Assembly: GCF_002073975.1 (NCBI RefSeq)
Contig: NZ_CP020385.1
Coordinates: 166,001 to 230,000, forward strand
From: Rhodovulum sp. MB263
Lineage (GTDB): Bacteria; Pseudomonadota; Alphaproteobacteria; Rhodobacterales; Rhodobacteraceae
DNA length: 64,000 nucleotides
Reading direction: 5' to 3'
Below are positions 1 to 10,305 of the stretch, piece by piece; position 1 is the stretch's first letter, and the number at the start of each line of letters is the position of its first letter. The notes beneath the pieces are model-generated. The model was not told the DNA's origin and made no database searches. It was given only the letters and a program-made list of their open reading frames with translations. Both the position numbers and the translations under genes were made by a program.

Positions 1-3000
1 AGCTATGCGGGCGGCACGCGCGTCTCGGGCGGAGCGTTGACGGTCGCGGCGGGCGGCAACCTCGGTTCGGGCGATGTCTCGGTTGACCGGGGCAGCCTCA
101 TGACCAATGGCGCGGCGCTGAGCGCGGGACAGAACGTGACCCTGGGCAGTGGCGGGCTCTGGACGCTGGCGGGCGACGAGACCGTGGGCGGGCTTGACGG
201 CACGGGCACGGCCGATCTGGGCGGAAACAGGCTCGATATCGCCCTGTCCGAGGCCGAGACCCTGGCTTTCGGGGGCAGCCTTAAGGGAAGCTCCGACAGC
301 CTGTTGGCACTGACCGGCGGCGGCGACTTCACGCTGTCGGGGCCGCTTTCGGATTATCGGGGCGGGTTCCGCATCGAGGCCGGACGGCTGGGCCTGTCCG
401 ATGCCGGGGGCGCGCTGAACGACAATGCGCTCACGCTGGCGGGCGGCACGCTGGTCGCCGATCTGTCCGATGGCTTCGGCGGCAGTGTCACGACCGAGGC
501 GGGCAGCGAAAGCGCGATCAGTGCGGCTGCGGGCTCGACCCTCAGCCTGACCGGCGCGATGGCGCTGTCGGGCGATCTGAGTTTCTCGGCCGAGGGCGAG
601 GATGCCGTGATCGGGCTCGACATGGCCTCGGTGACGCTGGAAGAGGGCGTCTCGCTCGGCTTCGATCTGGCCCGGTTCGAGATCGGCTCGGAGGCCGCGG
701 CGGGGATGTTCGCCGCAGCGCAGGGCACCCGGCTCGGCGCCGGGGCGGCGCTGGATCTCGCCGGTTACGATGTCGGGATCCGGGCGCTGACCGGGTCGGG
801 CAGGATCCTGACCGATAGCGGCGATGCGCTCCTCTCGCTGGGCGAGGGCACCGATTTCGGCGGCGTTCTGGCCGATGGCGCGGCGGGGCGGCTGTCGCTC
901 GAGACCGATGGCACGGTGCGGCTGACCGGCGACAATAGCCTGACCGGCGGCACCTCGGTCACCGGCGGCAGCCTGACCCTGGCCGGAGGCGGGAGGCTGG
1001 GCGATATCGAGATCGCCTCGGCCGGGCGCTTCGTGCTGGAGGAAGGCTCTGCCGGGGCGGTGGTCAATTCGGGGACCGGCAGCTCGAATGCGGGCACCAT
1101 CGCCTCGCTGACCCAGAAAGAAGGCAGCTTCGGCAATAGCGGGACCATTGGCGGTGCTGTTTCCGTCGAGGGCGGGTCGCTTTCGAATGAGGGGCGGCTT
1201 TCGGGGGATGTCTCGGTCGGGGGCGGTCGGCTCGACAATACGGGCAGCATCGGCGGCTCGCTCGATGTCACCGGGGGCACGGCGAGCAACAGCGGTTCGG
1301 TCGAGGGCAAGAGCACCGTCGGCAGCGGCGGGGTCCTGGTCTCGGAGGGCGGGCAGTTCGGCGACGATCTGACCATCGAGGGCGATACGGGCAGCGGCGA
1401 GGGGACCTTGCGGCTGTCGGGCACGACCACGGTTGCGGGGGATGTGACCAATGATGGCCGCATCGAGACCCGGGGCGGGTCGGAGACCGCGCTGACCCTG
1501 ACCGATGGCGGCGGCTTCACCAATAATGGCCGGATCGCGGCCGAGGACGGGGCGCTGACGGTGACGGCCGGGACCATCACGATCAGCGACGGGGCCTCGA
1601 TGTCGGGCGATATCGACTTCGTCGGGACGGTGGTGAACAAGGGCGAGCTCGACCTTCAGAACGATCTGAACGACACGCTCCGGACCGACACTGGCGGGCG
1701 GACGCGGATCGTGGCCTCGCTCGACGGGGCGGGCCATGATGTCGAGAATGCCGGCAGCCTGGAGCTTGGCGCGGGCCTGTCCTTCACCGGGATCGGTGAG
1801 GTGTCGAACAGCGGCACGGTCGAGATCGGTGCGGGCGGCCGGCTCGAGGCCGGGCGGATCGGGAATGCCGGCACGCTGAGGCTGGGCGCGGGGGCGGCGC
1901 TGGAAGGCACCGGCAACACGCTCGACAATAGCGGGACGATCACCGTGGGCGATGGCGCCAGCGTGACCGATGCCGGCGCGATCGAGAACCGCGAGGGCGG
2001 GCTGATCGAGTTCACCGGCAGCGGCTCGATTGCCGCGGACAGCGATCAGAGCGGCGACGAGCCGATCCGGAATGCCGGTCGGATCGTCACCGATGATGGC
2101 GGCGATGATGTGATCACGCTGGGCGGCGCGACCCCGAACGTGCTGGAGAATACCGCGACCGGCAGCCTCGGGATCGGCGCGAGCGACAGCATGATCGGCG
2201 CCGCGACCACGCTCGAGAATGCCGGAACGGTGACGATCGGTGTGGGTTCGACGCTGAAGCTGGCTGCGCTCGACAATTCGGCCAGCGGCAGCGTGACCAA
2301 TGACGGCCGGCTCGAGGCCGATACCGTGACCTCGGCGGGCCGCCTGACCAACAATGCGGGCGCCGAGATCGCGGCCGATGTCAGCAGCTCGGGTACGCTC
2401 GAGAATGCCGGGACGATCTCGGGCGATCTGAGCGTGACCGGCGGGACGGCGCGCAGCAGCGGCAGCCTGCAGGATGTGACGGTGTCGGACGGGACGCTGA
2501 CGGTGACGGCGGGCAGCCTGACCGGCCTGACGGTCTCGGGCGGCAGTGCCAGCCTGGAAGGCGGGGCGCTTTCGGGCGATCTCGCGGTCTCTGGCGGCGC
2601 GGCGGATGTCGATGTCGCGGTCGGCGGCAGCGCGGATGTGACCGGCGGCCGGCTCGGGATCGGGGCGGATGGCTCGGTCGCGGGGCAGACCACGGTCGGC
2701 AGCGCGGGGCGGCTCGAGACGGCGGGGCGGCTGGCCTCGCTGAGCAGCGCGGGCCAGGCCGACAACAGCGGCACGATCACCGGCGATGTGACGGTGACGG
2801 GCGGCCGGACCGACAACAGCGGCACGATCGGCGGCTCGGTGGCGGCCTCGGGCGGGAGCTTCCTGTCCTCGGGCACGGTCTCCGGCGATGTGGCGGCGAC
2901 GGGCGGGGCGCTGGCCTCGGTTTCGGGCCGGATCGACGGGGCGCTGACCGCGGGCAGCGGCTCGGAGGCGCGGGTGACGGGCGATCTGGCGCTCGGCGGC

Positions 3001-6000
3001 GGTCTCGGGATCGCGGATGGCGGCAGGTTCGACCTGCAATCGGGCCGGCTGACGCTGGCCGATGGCACCGCGGCGGTGAATGACGGCAGCGCCACCATCG
3101 GCGCCGGCACGCTTCAGGGCGGAACCTTCCGGAACCGCGACGGCGGCCAGCTGAACGTGAGCGCGGAGGGCCGTCTGGAAGCGGATCTGGTCAATGCCGA
3201 AGGCGCGCAGGCCGATATCGACGGCACCGTCACCGGAGCGGTGGACGTCACGGGCGGGCGGCTCGAGGCGGGAGAGGGCAGCACGCTTTCGGGCGGGCTT
3301 GCGGTCTCCGGCGGCAGCGCCGGGACGGCCGGGACGGTCTCGGGCGGGGTCTCGGTCACCGGCGGGCGCTATGACAACAGCGGCAGCGTCAGCGGCGGGT
3401 TGCAGCTTGCCGATGGCGCGGTCGGCAATAGCGGGACCATTGGCGGCGCTGTTTCTGTCGAGGGCGGGTCGCTCTCGAATGAGGGGCGGCTTTCGGGGAA
3501 TATCTCGGTCGGGGGCGGTCGGCTCGACAATACGGGCAGCATCGGCGGTTCGCTCGACGTCACCGGGGGCACGGCGAGCAACAGCGGCTCGGTCGAGGGC
3601 AAGAGCACCGTCGGCAGCGGCGGGGTCCTGGTCTCGGAGGGCGGGCAGTTCGGCGACGATCTGACCATCGAGGGCGATACGGGCAGCGGCGAGGGGACCT
3701 TGCGGCTGTCGGGCACGACCACGGTTGCGGGGGATGTGACCAATGATGGCCGCATCGAGACCCGGGGCGGGTCGGAGACCGCACTGACCCTGACCGATGG
3801 CGGCGGCTTCACCAATAATGGCCGGATCGCGGCCGAGGACGGGGCGCTGACGGTGACGGCCGGGACCATCACGATCAGCGACGGGGCCTCGATGTCGGGC
3901 GATATCGACTTCGTCGGGACGGTGGTGAACAAGGGCGAGCTCGACCTTCAGAACGATCTGAACGACACGCTCCGGACCGACACTGGCGGGCGGACGCGGA
4001 TCGTGGCCTCGCTCGACGGGGCGGGCCATGATGTCGAGAATGCCGGCAGCCTGGAGCTTGGCGCGGGCCTGTCCTTCACCGGGATCGGTGAGGTGTCGAA
4101 CAGCGGCACGGTCGAGATCGGTGCGGGCGGCCGGCTCGAGGCCGGGCGGATCGGGAATGCCGGCACGCTGAGGCTGGGCGCGGGGGCGGCGCTGGAAGGC
4201 ACCGGCAACACGCTCGACAATAGCGGGACGATCACCGTGGGCGATGGCGCCAGCGTGACCGATGCCGGCGCGATCGAGAACCGCGAGGGCGGGCTGATCG
4301 AGTTCACCGGCAGCGGCTCGATTGCCGCGGACAGCGATCAGAGCGGCGACGAGCCGATCCGGAATGCCGGTCGGATCGTTACCGATGATGGCGGCGATGA
4401 TGTGATCACGCTGGGCGGCGCGACCCCGAACGTGCTGGAGAATACCGCGACCGGCAGCCTCGGGATCGGCGCGAGCGACAGCATGATCGGCGCCGCGACC
4501 ACGCTCGAGAATGCCGGAACGGTGACGATCGGTGTGGGCTCGACGCTGAAGCTGGCCGCGCTCGACAATTCGGCCAGCGGCAGCGTGACCAATGACGGCC
4601 GGCTGGAGGCCGATACCGTGACCTCGGCGGGCCGCCTGACCAACAATGCGGGCGCCGAGATCGCGGCCGATGTCAGCAGCTCGGGTACGCTCGAGAATGC
4701 CGGGACGATCTCGGGCGATCTGAGCGTGACCGGCGGGACGGCGCGCAGCAGCGGCAGCCTGCAGGATGTGACGGTGTCGGACGGGACGCTGACGGTGACG
4801 GCGGGCAGCCTGACCGGCCTGACGGTCTCGGGCGGCAGTGCCAGCCTGGAAGGCGGGGCGCTTTCGGGCGATCTCGCGGTCTCTGGCGGCGCGGCGGATG
4901 TCGATGTCGCGGTCGGCGGCAGCGCGGATGTGACCGGCGGCCGGCTCGGGATCGGGGCGGATGGCTCGGTCGCGGGGCAGACCACGGTCGGCAGCGCGGG
5001 GCGGCTCGAGACGGCGGGGCGGCTGGCCTCGCTGAGCAGCGCGGGCCAGGCCGACAACAGCGGCACGATCACCGGCGATGTGACGGTGACGGGCGGCCGG
5101 ACCGACAACAGCGGCACGATCGGCGGCTCGGTGGCGGCCTCGGGCGGGAGCTTCCTGTCCTCGGGCACGGTCTCCGGCGATGTGGCGGCGACGGGCGGGG
5201 CGCTGGCCTCGGTTTCGGGCCGGATCGACGGGGCGCTGACCGCGGGCAGCGGCTCGGAGGCGCGGGTGACGGGCGATCTGGCGCTCGGCGGCGGTCTCGG
5301 GATCGCGGATGGCGGCAGGTTCGACCTGCAATCGGGCCGGCTGACGCTGGCCGATGGCACCGCGGCGGTGAATGACGGCAGCGCCACCATCGGCGCCGGC
5401 ACGCTTCAGGGCGGAACCTTCCGGAACCGCGACGGCGGCCAGCTGAACGTGAGCGCGGAGGGCCGTCTGGAAGCGGATCTGGTCAATGCCGAAGGCGCGC
5501 AGGCCGATATCGACGGCACGGTTGCCGGAGCGGTGGACAATGACGGCGAGATCGCGCTTGGCGGCACCATCGACGGCACGCTCGCAAATGACGGCACCCT
5601 CACGGTGGCGGCAGACGATACCGCCGCGATCACCGGCGCCATCTCGGGGCTCGGGTCCTATCTGGTGGCGGGCAGTCTCGATTTCGGCGGCAGCTTCGAT
5701 CTGGGCAGCCCGGGCCGCGCGAGCGCGACCGGCGCCCAGCTGAGCCTTGGCGAGAATGCCACCGTCACCGGAGATCTGCTGACGAGCTATGGCAGCGTCA
5801 CGCTGGCCGATGGCAGCCGGCTGGCAAGCGATCTGGTCTCGTATGGCCAGCTGCGGGCCTCGGGCAGCGCGACCATCGACGGCGATCTGACCCTGTCGGA
5901 TGGCGCGGTGCTGAGCCTTGCCGACGGCACGACCGGCGACCGTCTCGACGTGACGGGCGACGCCGAGCTGAACGGCACCATCGCGATGGATATCGACCTG

Positions 6001-7350
6001 ACCGATGGCGCCCAGAGCGCCGATGCGATCTATATCGACGGGGTCGCAAGCGGCAGCGTGGTGCTGGCCTTCAACGACCTGACCGCGGGCGATTACGGCC
6101 AGATCCGGGACCGGCTCGACCTGCTGTCCTACGGCTCGGATGGCGGGCTGTCGGTCCGCTCCACCGGGTTGCCCGGCAGCGGCAGCATCCTCTACCGGCT
6201 CGACCGCAATGACGCGGGCGACGGCTGGGGGCTGATCTCGGGGGCGAACCCGGCCTTCGGCGGGCTGGCCAGCGGGCTGGCCCTGACCCAGTCGCTGATC
6301 GGCTCGGTGGTGAACCGGCCGACCAGCCCCTATGTCTCGGGGCTGGCCTCGACCGAAGGCTCGCCCTGCGGCTGGGGCAGCTGGGGCCGGGCGATGGGCG
6401 GGAAGGCCACCGCCAGCGGCAATTCGCATACCGCTCTGGGCAGTTTCTCGACCGAGATCGATGCCAGCTATGGCGGGGTGCAGGCCGGGCTCGACTACAG
6501 CTGTTTCGACGGCGGCGAGGATGGCTGGAACCTCAGCTTCGGCACCATTTTCGGGCTCAATGACGGGTCGATCAAGCAGCCGGTCTATCTGTTCGATCCC
6601 GATACCGGCACCGTCAACCAGGGCATCCAGACCAGCCGCAACCATACCGACTTCCAGCAGCTCTATGGCGGGGCCTATGTCGGGGCCTCGAAGGGCCGGT
6701 TCTTCGCCGATCTGCAGGTCACCGTGAACCAGACCGATTTCGATCTGGAGAACCGGGTGGCCTCGGGCGCCTATGGCGAGCGGCTGGGGGTCGACGACCA
6801 GAGCTATGAAAGCACCGGGCACACGGTTTCGGGCACGATGGGCTATGCCTTCCCGCTGGGCGAGGACAGCGGCTTCAGCCTGATCCCGTCGCTTGGCTTC
6901 TCGATCAGCCGCACCCGGTCGGACGATCTCTATTTCAGCAACGACCCGGCCGATGACAGCGATGACGGGGTGCTGAAATTCGACCCGATCACCAACGAGA
7001 TCGGCTTCGCCTCGCTGACGCTGTCGCGCAGCCGGGTTCTGCCCTCGGGGGTGGCGGTGCTGAACGGGTTCGCCACCGCCACCGCCTATCACGACTTTTC
7101 CGACCGCTCGGTTGCGAAGTATTACGAGCTCGATGCAAGCGGCGCGCCGCTCGGGGCTCCGCTCTTGTCTGAGAATGACGGGCTCGGTAACTATGGCGAG
7201 CTCAGCGCGGGCTTCAACTATACCCGCGTCTTCGGCAAGGGTCAGGCCGGGGCGGCCCGGCAGATGGACGCCTCGGTGCGGGTCGACAGCCGGTTCGGCG
7301 ACGATCTGGAAGGCTGGGGCGTGACCGCGCAGATGCGGTTCCAGTTCTAG
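1..7350 (+). CDS. Autotransporter adhesin, 5' end outside the window
   Basis: The reading frame is open from base 1, so the true start and signal peptide lie upstream; a TTG at 37 is only an internal codon. The visible protein is about 2450 residues. Nearly all of it is a glycine/serine/threonine-rich passenger built of short beta-helix-like units of the type NSGTIxGxVxVxGG, as in AIDA/pertactin-type adhesins. The last roughly 290 residues look like an outer-membrane autotransporter barrel: alternating aromatic strands and a final MRFQF ending in phenylalanine. The passenger contains two 2.1-kb near-identical copies of a block of about 700 residues. The family exports its passenger through its own barrel (type V secretion) to the cell surface, usually for adhesion or aggregation; the ligand here is unknown. 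It ends 89 bases before tssK and is followed by a strong hairpin, so it is probably a separate transcript. Confidence 0.9.
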   Translation, partial: SYAGGTRVSGGALTVAAGGNLGSGDVSVDRGSLMTNGAALSAGQNVTLGSGGLWTLAGDETVGGLDGTGTADLGGNRLDIALSEAETLAFGGSLKGSSDSLLALTGGGDFTLSGPLSDYRGGFRIEAGRLGLSDAGGALNDNALTLAGGTLVADLSDGFGGSVTTEAGSESAISAAAGSTLSLTGAMALSGDLSFSAEGEDAVIGLDMASVTLEEGVSLGFDLARFEIGSEAAAGMFAAAQGTRLGAGAALDLAGYDVGIRALTGSGRILTDSGDALLSLGEGTDFGGVLADGAAGRLSLETDGTVRLTGDNSLTGGTSVTGGSLTLAGGGRLGDIEIASAGRFVLEEGSAGAVVNSGTGSSNAGTIASLTQKEGSFGNSGTIGGAVSVEGGSLSNEGRLSGDVSVGGGRLDNTGSIGGSLDVTGGTASNSGSVEGKSTVGSGGVLVSEGGQFGDDLTIEGDTGSGEGTLRLSGTTTVAGDVTNDGRIETRGGSETALTLTDGGGFTNNGRIAAEDGALTVTAGTITISDGASMSGDIDFVGTVVNKGELDLQNDLNDTLRTDTGGRTRIVASLDGAGHDVENAGSLELGAGLSFTGIGEVSNSGTVEIGAGGRLEAGRIGNAGTLRLGAGAALEGTGNTLDNSGTITVGDGASVTDAGAIENREGGLIEFTGSGSIAADSDQSGDEPIRNAGRIVTDDGGDDVITLGGATPNVLENTATGSLGIGASDSMIGAATTLENAGTVTIGVGSTLKLAALDNSASGSVTNDGRLEADTVTSAGRLTNNAGAEIAADVSSSGTLENAGTISGDLSVTGGTARSSGSLQDVTVSDGTLTVTAGSLTGLTVSGGSASLEGGALSGDLAVSGGAADVDVAVGGSADVTGGRLGIGADGSVAGQTTVGSAGRLETAGRLASLSSAGQADNSGTITGDVTVTGGRTDNSGTIGGSVAASGGSFLSSGTVSGDVAATGGALASVSGRIDGALTAGSGSEARVTGDLALGGGLGIADGGRFDLQSGRLTLADGTAAVNDGSATIGAGTLQGGTFRNRDGGQLNVSAEGRLEADLVNAEGAQADIDGTVTGAVDVTGGRLEAGEGSTLSGGLAVSGGSAGTAGTVSGGVSVTGGRYDNSGSVSGGLQLADGAVGNSGTIGGAVSVEGGSLSNEGRLSGNISVGGGRLDNTGSIGGSLDVTGGTASNSGSVEGKSTVGSGGVLVSEGGQFGDDLTIEGDTGSGEGTLRLSGTTTVAGDVTNDGRIETRGGSETALTLTDGGGFTNNGRIAAEDGALTVTAGTITISDGASMSGDIDFVGTVVNKGELDLQNDLNDTLRTDTGGRTRIVASLDGAGHDVENAGSLELGAGLSFTGIGEVSNSGTVEIGAGGRLEAGRIGNAGTLRLGAGAALEGTGNTLDNSGTITVGDGASVTDAGAIENREGGLIEFTGSGSIAADSDQSGDEPIRNAGRIVTDDGGDDVITLGGATPNVLENTATGSLGIGASDSMIGAATTLENAGTVTIGVGSTLKLAALDNSASGSVTNDGRLEADTVTSAGRLTNNAGAEIAADVSSSGTLENAGTISGDLSVTGGTARSSGSLQDVTVSDGTLTVTAGSLTGLTVSGGSASLEGGALSGDLAVSGGAADVDVAVGGSADVTGGRLGIGADGSVAGQTTVGSAGRLETAGRLASLSSAGQADNSGTITGDVTVTGGRTDNSGTIGGSVAASGGSFLSSGTVSGDVAATGGALASVSGRIDGALTAGSGSEARVTGDLALGGGLGIADGGRFDLQSGRLTLADGTAAVNDGSATIGAGTLQGGTFRNRDGGQLNVSAEGRLEADLVNAEGAQADIDGTVAGAVDNDGEIALGGTIDGTLANDGTLTVAADDTAAITGAISGLGSYLVAGSLDFGGSFDLGSPGRASATGAQLSLGENATVTGDLLTSYGSVTLADGSRLASDLVSYGQLRASGSATIDGDLTLSDGAVLSLADGTTGDRLDVTGDAELNGTIAMDIDLTDGAQSADAIYIDGVASGSVVLAFNDLTAGDYGQIRDRLDLLSYGSDGGLSVRSTGLPGSGSILYRLDRNDAGDGWGLISGANPAFGGLASGLALTQSLIGSVVNRPTSPYVSGLASTEGSPCGWGSWGRAMGGKATASGNSHTALGSFSTEIDASYGGVQAGLDYSCFDGGEDGWNLSFGTIFGLNDGSIKQPVYLFDPDTGTVNQGIQTSRNHTDFQQLYGGAYVGASKGRFFADLQVTVNQTDFDLENRVASGAYGERLGVDDQSYESTGHTVSGTMGYAFPLGEDSGFSLIPSLGFSISRTRSDDLYFSNDPADDSDDGVLKFDPITNEIGFASLTLSRSRVLPSGVAVLNGFATATAYHDFSDRSVAKYYELDASGAPLGAPLLSENDGLGNYGELSAGFNYTRVFGKGQAGAARQMDASVRVDSRFGDDLEGWGVTAQMRFQF
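1136..3246 (+). repeat. Long direct repeat, copy 1, in the autotransporter passenger
   Basis: This block recurs 2292 bases downstream (764 codons, so the frame is kept). The encoded segments run from NSGTIGGAVSVEGG to ADIDGTV in both copies with only scattered changes, for example GDVSV here against GNISV in copy 2. DNA identity is almost complete, including synonymous sites, which indicates recent duplication or ongoing gene conversion. Confidence 0.9.
3428..5538 (+). repeat. Long direct repeat, copy 2, in the autotransporter passenger
   Basis: Second copy of the 2.1-kb block, separated from copy 1 by about 180 bases of unique passenger sequence. After the copy ends the sequence diverges at once: VTGAVDVTGG follows copy 1 and VAGAVDNDGE follows copy 2. 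Recombination between the copies would add or remove exactly 764 residues in frame. Confidence 0.9.
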
Positions 7351-7357
7351 CACGCGC

Positions 7358-7384
7358 GCCCGCGCCCCGGGCCGGGGCGCGGGC
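7358..7384 (+). terminator. Strong hairpin after the autotransporter gene
   Basis: GCCCGCGCCCC and GGGGCGCGGGC form a perfect 11-bp stem around a 5-base loop, starting 8 bases after the stop codon. No clear T-run follows, so it may be a terminator or an RNA 3' end-protecting structure. It separates the adhesin gene from the type VI genes. Confidence 0.55.
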
Positions 7385-7439
7385 CTTCGCGGGCGCCTGC
7401 CCGAGACACACGACAAAGAGATAGGAAGCTTTTCGAGCC

Positions 7440-8771
7440 ATGTCCCGTTTCAGCAAGGTCGCCTGGAAAGAGGGTCTGTTCCTGCAGCCGCATCACCTGC
7501 AGCAGGCCGACCGTCATCTCGAACATCTGATCCGCGCGCAGGTGGCCGCGCTGTCGCCCTATCCCTGGGGCCTGGCCGAGCTGCGCTTCGACCGCGACAT
7601 GCTGCAGCAGGGCCGGATCGGGCTGTTGGCGGCGGTGGGGACGATGCCCGACGGCACCGCCTTCGAGGCGCCCGGGGCCTCGCCCCTGCCGGTCGCGGTC
7701 GATGTGCCCGAGGACGGGGCCGGGCTCGATCTCTGGCTGACCCTGCCCGATGCGCCGGTCGACGGCCAGGAGGTCGCGCCCGCGGCCGCCGATGCCGCCA
7801 CGCGCTATGTGCTGGGCCGCGAGACGGTGGCCGACAATGCCGCTGCCGCGCGCTCGGAACAGGTGCTGGAAGTGGCCCATCCGCGGCTCGAGCTGGCGCT
7901 GCGCAAGACCCCCCGCCCGGGCTATCAGTGCCTCAGGCTCGGCCGGGTGCTCGATCTGCGCGACGGCATCGTCACGCTCGACGACCGGGTGCCGCCGACC
8001 GCGCTGCGGCTTGCGGTGCATCCGGCCTATGACGGCTATCTGGGCCGGGTGATCGGCTGGATCGAATCGAAGCTCGACACGCTGGCGCGCTATGCGGCCG
8101 ATCCGTCCTCGGGTGGCGGCATGCAGGCGGGCGACTATCTGATGCTGATGCTTCTGAACCGCGAGCTGCCGGTGCTCCGGCACCTGAAATCCATGGCCAG
8201 CGTCCATCCCGAACGGCTGTATGAAAAGCTGGTCTCGCTGGCGGGCGAGCTTGCGACCTTTGATCAGGGCGAGCGCCGCGCCCCGGCCTACGAGGCCTAT
8301 CGCCACGACGATCCCAAGGCGAGCTTTCCGCCGGTGGTGGCCGATATCCAGCGGCTGCTGGCGCGCGACGTGGGCCGGGCCGTCAGGCTGCCCCTGCAGG
8401 AGGTGCGCGCCAATTCCTATGCCGCGCTGATCAACGACCGGAACCTCTTCGCCCAGGCGACCTTCGTGCTGGAGGTCAGCTCGGGCCTGCCTCTGGCCGA
8501 GGTCCAGCAGCAGTTCCCGCAGCTCTGCAAGGTCGGGCCCTCGACCCAGATGAAGACCATCATCAACAACAACCTTCCCGGCATCGGGCTGGTGCATCTG
8601 CCCAACCCGCCGCGGCAGATCCGGGTGGTCTCGACCAATGTCTATTTCCTGCTCGACCGCTCGACGCCACTCTGGAGCGAGTTTTCCAGCGCGCCCGCGA
8701 TCGGGATGCATTTCGCGGGCAACTGGCCCGATCTCAAGCTTGAACTCTGGGCGGTGCCTGAGGGGGCGTGA
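7440..8771 (+). CDS. tssK: Type VI secretion baseplate protein TssK
   Basis: 443 residues, the usual length for TssK. The N-terminus (SKVAWKEGLFLQPHHLQQ) is the hallmark shell-domain sequence of the family. TssK forms trimers that link the T6SS baseplate to the membrane complex by contacting TssL and TssM. The ATG at 7440 follows a purine-rich stretch (AGGAAG). It is the first gene of a tightly packed run tssK-tssL-tssM-tagF-pppA-ppkA; its stop codon overlaps the tssL start. The sheath, Hcp, VgrG and ClpV genes are not in this window and must lie elsewhere. Confidence 0.95.
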   Translation: MSRFSKVAWKEGLFLQPHHLQQADRHLEHLIRAQVAALSPYPWGLAELRFDRDMLQQGRIGLLAAVGTMPDGTAFEAPGASPLPVAVDVPEDGAGLDLWLTLPDAPVDGQEVAPAAADAATRYVLGRETVADNAAAARSEQVLEVAHPRLELALRKTPRPGYQCLRLGRVLDLRDGIVTLDDRVPPTALRLAVHPAYDGYLGRVIGWIESKLDTLARYAADPSSGGGMQAGDYLMLMLLNRELPVLRHLKSMASVHPERLYEKLVSLAGELATFDQGERRAPAYEAYRHDDPKASFPPVVADIQRLLARDVGRAVRLPLQEVRANSYAALINDRNLFAQATFVLEVSSGLPLAEVQQQFPQLCKVGPSTQMKTIINNNLPGIGLVHLPNPPRQIRVVSTNVYFLLDRSTPLWSEFSSAPAIGMHFAGNWPDLKLELWAVPEGA

Positions 8772-10300
8772 TGGCAGACAGCGACGACGATGACGACAAG
8801 ACCGTGTTCGGGCAGCCGCTGCCGCCGCCGCCGCTGCCGTCCCATCCGCTGACCTATCCGCCGGGCTCGGGCTGGAATGTCTATCCGCAGACCCCGCCCG
8901 GGGCCGAGCGCACCGCCTTCGGCTCGCCGCCCGGGACCGGTGTGCCGCCCGTCTCGGGGGGGCCGGGGCCGCATCCCTTCTACCAGCCGGGCACCGGCCA
9001 GCGCAGCGCGGCGGCCGGGATCTTCCCCGAGATCCGCCGCCCCGAGGCCGCGCCGCGCCCGGTCCAGGCGCGGATCGCGCTCGACGATGCGCTGCGGGCG
9101 GCCGATGCCGGCCGCGGGGCCGCCTCGAACCCGCTTCTGGCCGAGGCGACCCAGCTTCTGATCCTGCTGGGACGGCTCCGGACCGGGCTGGTCGAGATGC
9201 AGGCCGAACCACTGATCGACCATGTCACCCGCGAGATCGACGATATCGAGCGGCGCTGCCTGGCCGCGGGGCTGGCCGCCTCGGAGGTGCGGGACGCCAA
9301 ATATGCGCTCTCGGCCACCGCCGACGACATCGTGCAGAACCTGCCCGGTGCCGACCGGGCGATGTGGCTGCAATATTCGATGGTGGCGCGGTTCTTCGGC
9401 GAGCGCTCGTCGGGGATCGGCTTCTTCCGCAAGATGGACGAGGCGATGAAGGCGCCCGGGCAGCGCTATCACCTGCTCGAGCTGATGCTGGTCTGCCTGT
9501 CGCTGGGCTTCGAGGGCCAGTACCGGGCGATGCCCTCGGGCGCGGCCGAGCTGGCGCGCATCCGCAGCGCCATCTACGAGACCCTGCGCCGGATCTCGCC
9601 GCGGCCCGATGACGATGTCTCGCCGCACTGGACGCCGGTGCCGCTGGATGCGCGCAGGCGCGGCGGGCAGACCCCGCTCTGGGTGATCGCGGCCATTGCC
9701 GCCGCGATGCTGGTGGCGCTGTTCGCGACGCTGTCGACGCTTCTGACCCGGCAGGGGGCGACGGTGCGCGACGACATCTTGGCGCTGCATGCCGGACAGC
9801 CCGAGATCGCGATCGAGCGGACCGAGCCGGTGATCGCGCCCTATCGGGCGCCCGAGACGACGCAGATGGACCGGATCCGCACCGCGCTGGCCGAACCGCT
9901 CGAGGCGGGCCGGGTCGAGGTCGATCAGGTCAATGACTGGGTGCTGGTGCGGCTGCGCGAGGCGCTGCGCTTCGCCACCGGCTCGGCCGAGCTCGAGGAC
10001 GGGTCCGGGCCGCTGCTGGCCGAGATCGCGGCGATGCTCGATGGCGAGGACGGCCCGGTGCGGGTGGTCGGCCATACCGACAGCGTGCCGATGTCGGGCC
10101 GCGGCCGGTTCCGCAGCAACCAGGATCTGTCGCTGGCCCGGGCCGAGACGGTGGCCGAACGGCTGGGCGGTCTGGTCGCCGATCCGGCGCGGCTGAGTGC
10201 CGAGGGCAAGGGCGCGACCGATCCGGTTGCCGGAAACGACACGCCTGGCGGCCGGGCGATGAACCGGCGCGTCGAGATCATGATACCGCGGGAGGACTGA
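8771..10300 (+). CDS. tssL: T6SS membrane protein TssL (DotU) with C-terminal OmpA-like domain
   Basis: 509 residues from the ATG at 8771, which overlaps the tssK stop (TGATG); a GTG one codon upstream at 8768 is an alternative. The order is: an acidic, proline-rich N-terminal tail (about 1-100), a DotU-type cytoplasmic helical domain (about 105-285), one membrane helix near residue 300-323 (WVIAAIAAAMLVALF), and a periplasmic OmpA/MotB-like peptidoglycan-binding domain at the end (VVGHTDSVPMSG, then NRRVEI). This is the evolved TssL form that anchors the membrane complex to the cell wall without a separate TagL. It partners with TssM, encoded 5 bases downstream. Confidence 0.93.
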   Translation: MADSDDDDDKTVFGQPLPPPPLPSHPLTYPPGSGWNVYPQTPPGAERTAFGSPPGTGVPPVSGGPGPHPFYQPGTGQRSAAAGIFPEIRRPEAAPRPVQARIALDDALRAADAGRGAASNPLLAEATQLLILLGRLRTGLVEMQAEPLIDHVTREIDDIERRCLAAGLAASEVRDAKYALSATADDIVQNLPGADRAMWLQYSMVARFFGERSSGIGFFRKMDEAMKAPGQRYHLLELMLVCLSLGFEGQYRAMPSGAAELARIRSAIYETLRRISPRPDDDVSPHWTPVPLDARRRGGQTPLWVIAAIAAAMLVALFATLSTLLTRQGATVRDDILALHAGQPEIAIERTEPVIAPYRAPETTQMDRIRTALAEPLEAGRVEVDQVNDWVLVRLREALRFATGSAELEDGSGPLLAEIAAMLDGEDGPVRVVGHTDSVPMSGRGRFRSNQDLSLARAETVAERLGGLVADPARLSAEGKGATDPVAGNDTPGGRAMNRRVEIMIPRED

Positions 10301-10305
10301 GCGGG

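Noticed and set aside
37..60. TTG at 37 as the start of the autotransporter gene
   Set aside because: The frame is open to base 1 with the same repeat-type sequence, and no signal peptide follows the TTG. The gene is cut by the window edge.
1136..5538. A CRISPR array or intergenic tandem repeat in the first 6 kb
   Set aside because: The repeats are long, in frame and coding for adhesin passenger sequence; there are no short palindromic repeats with uniform spacers.
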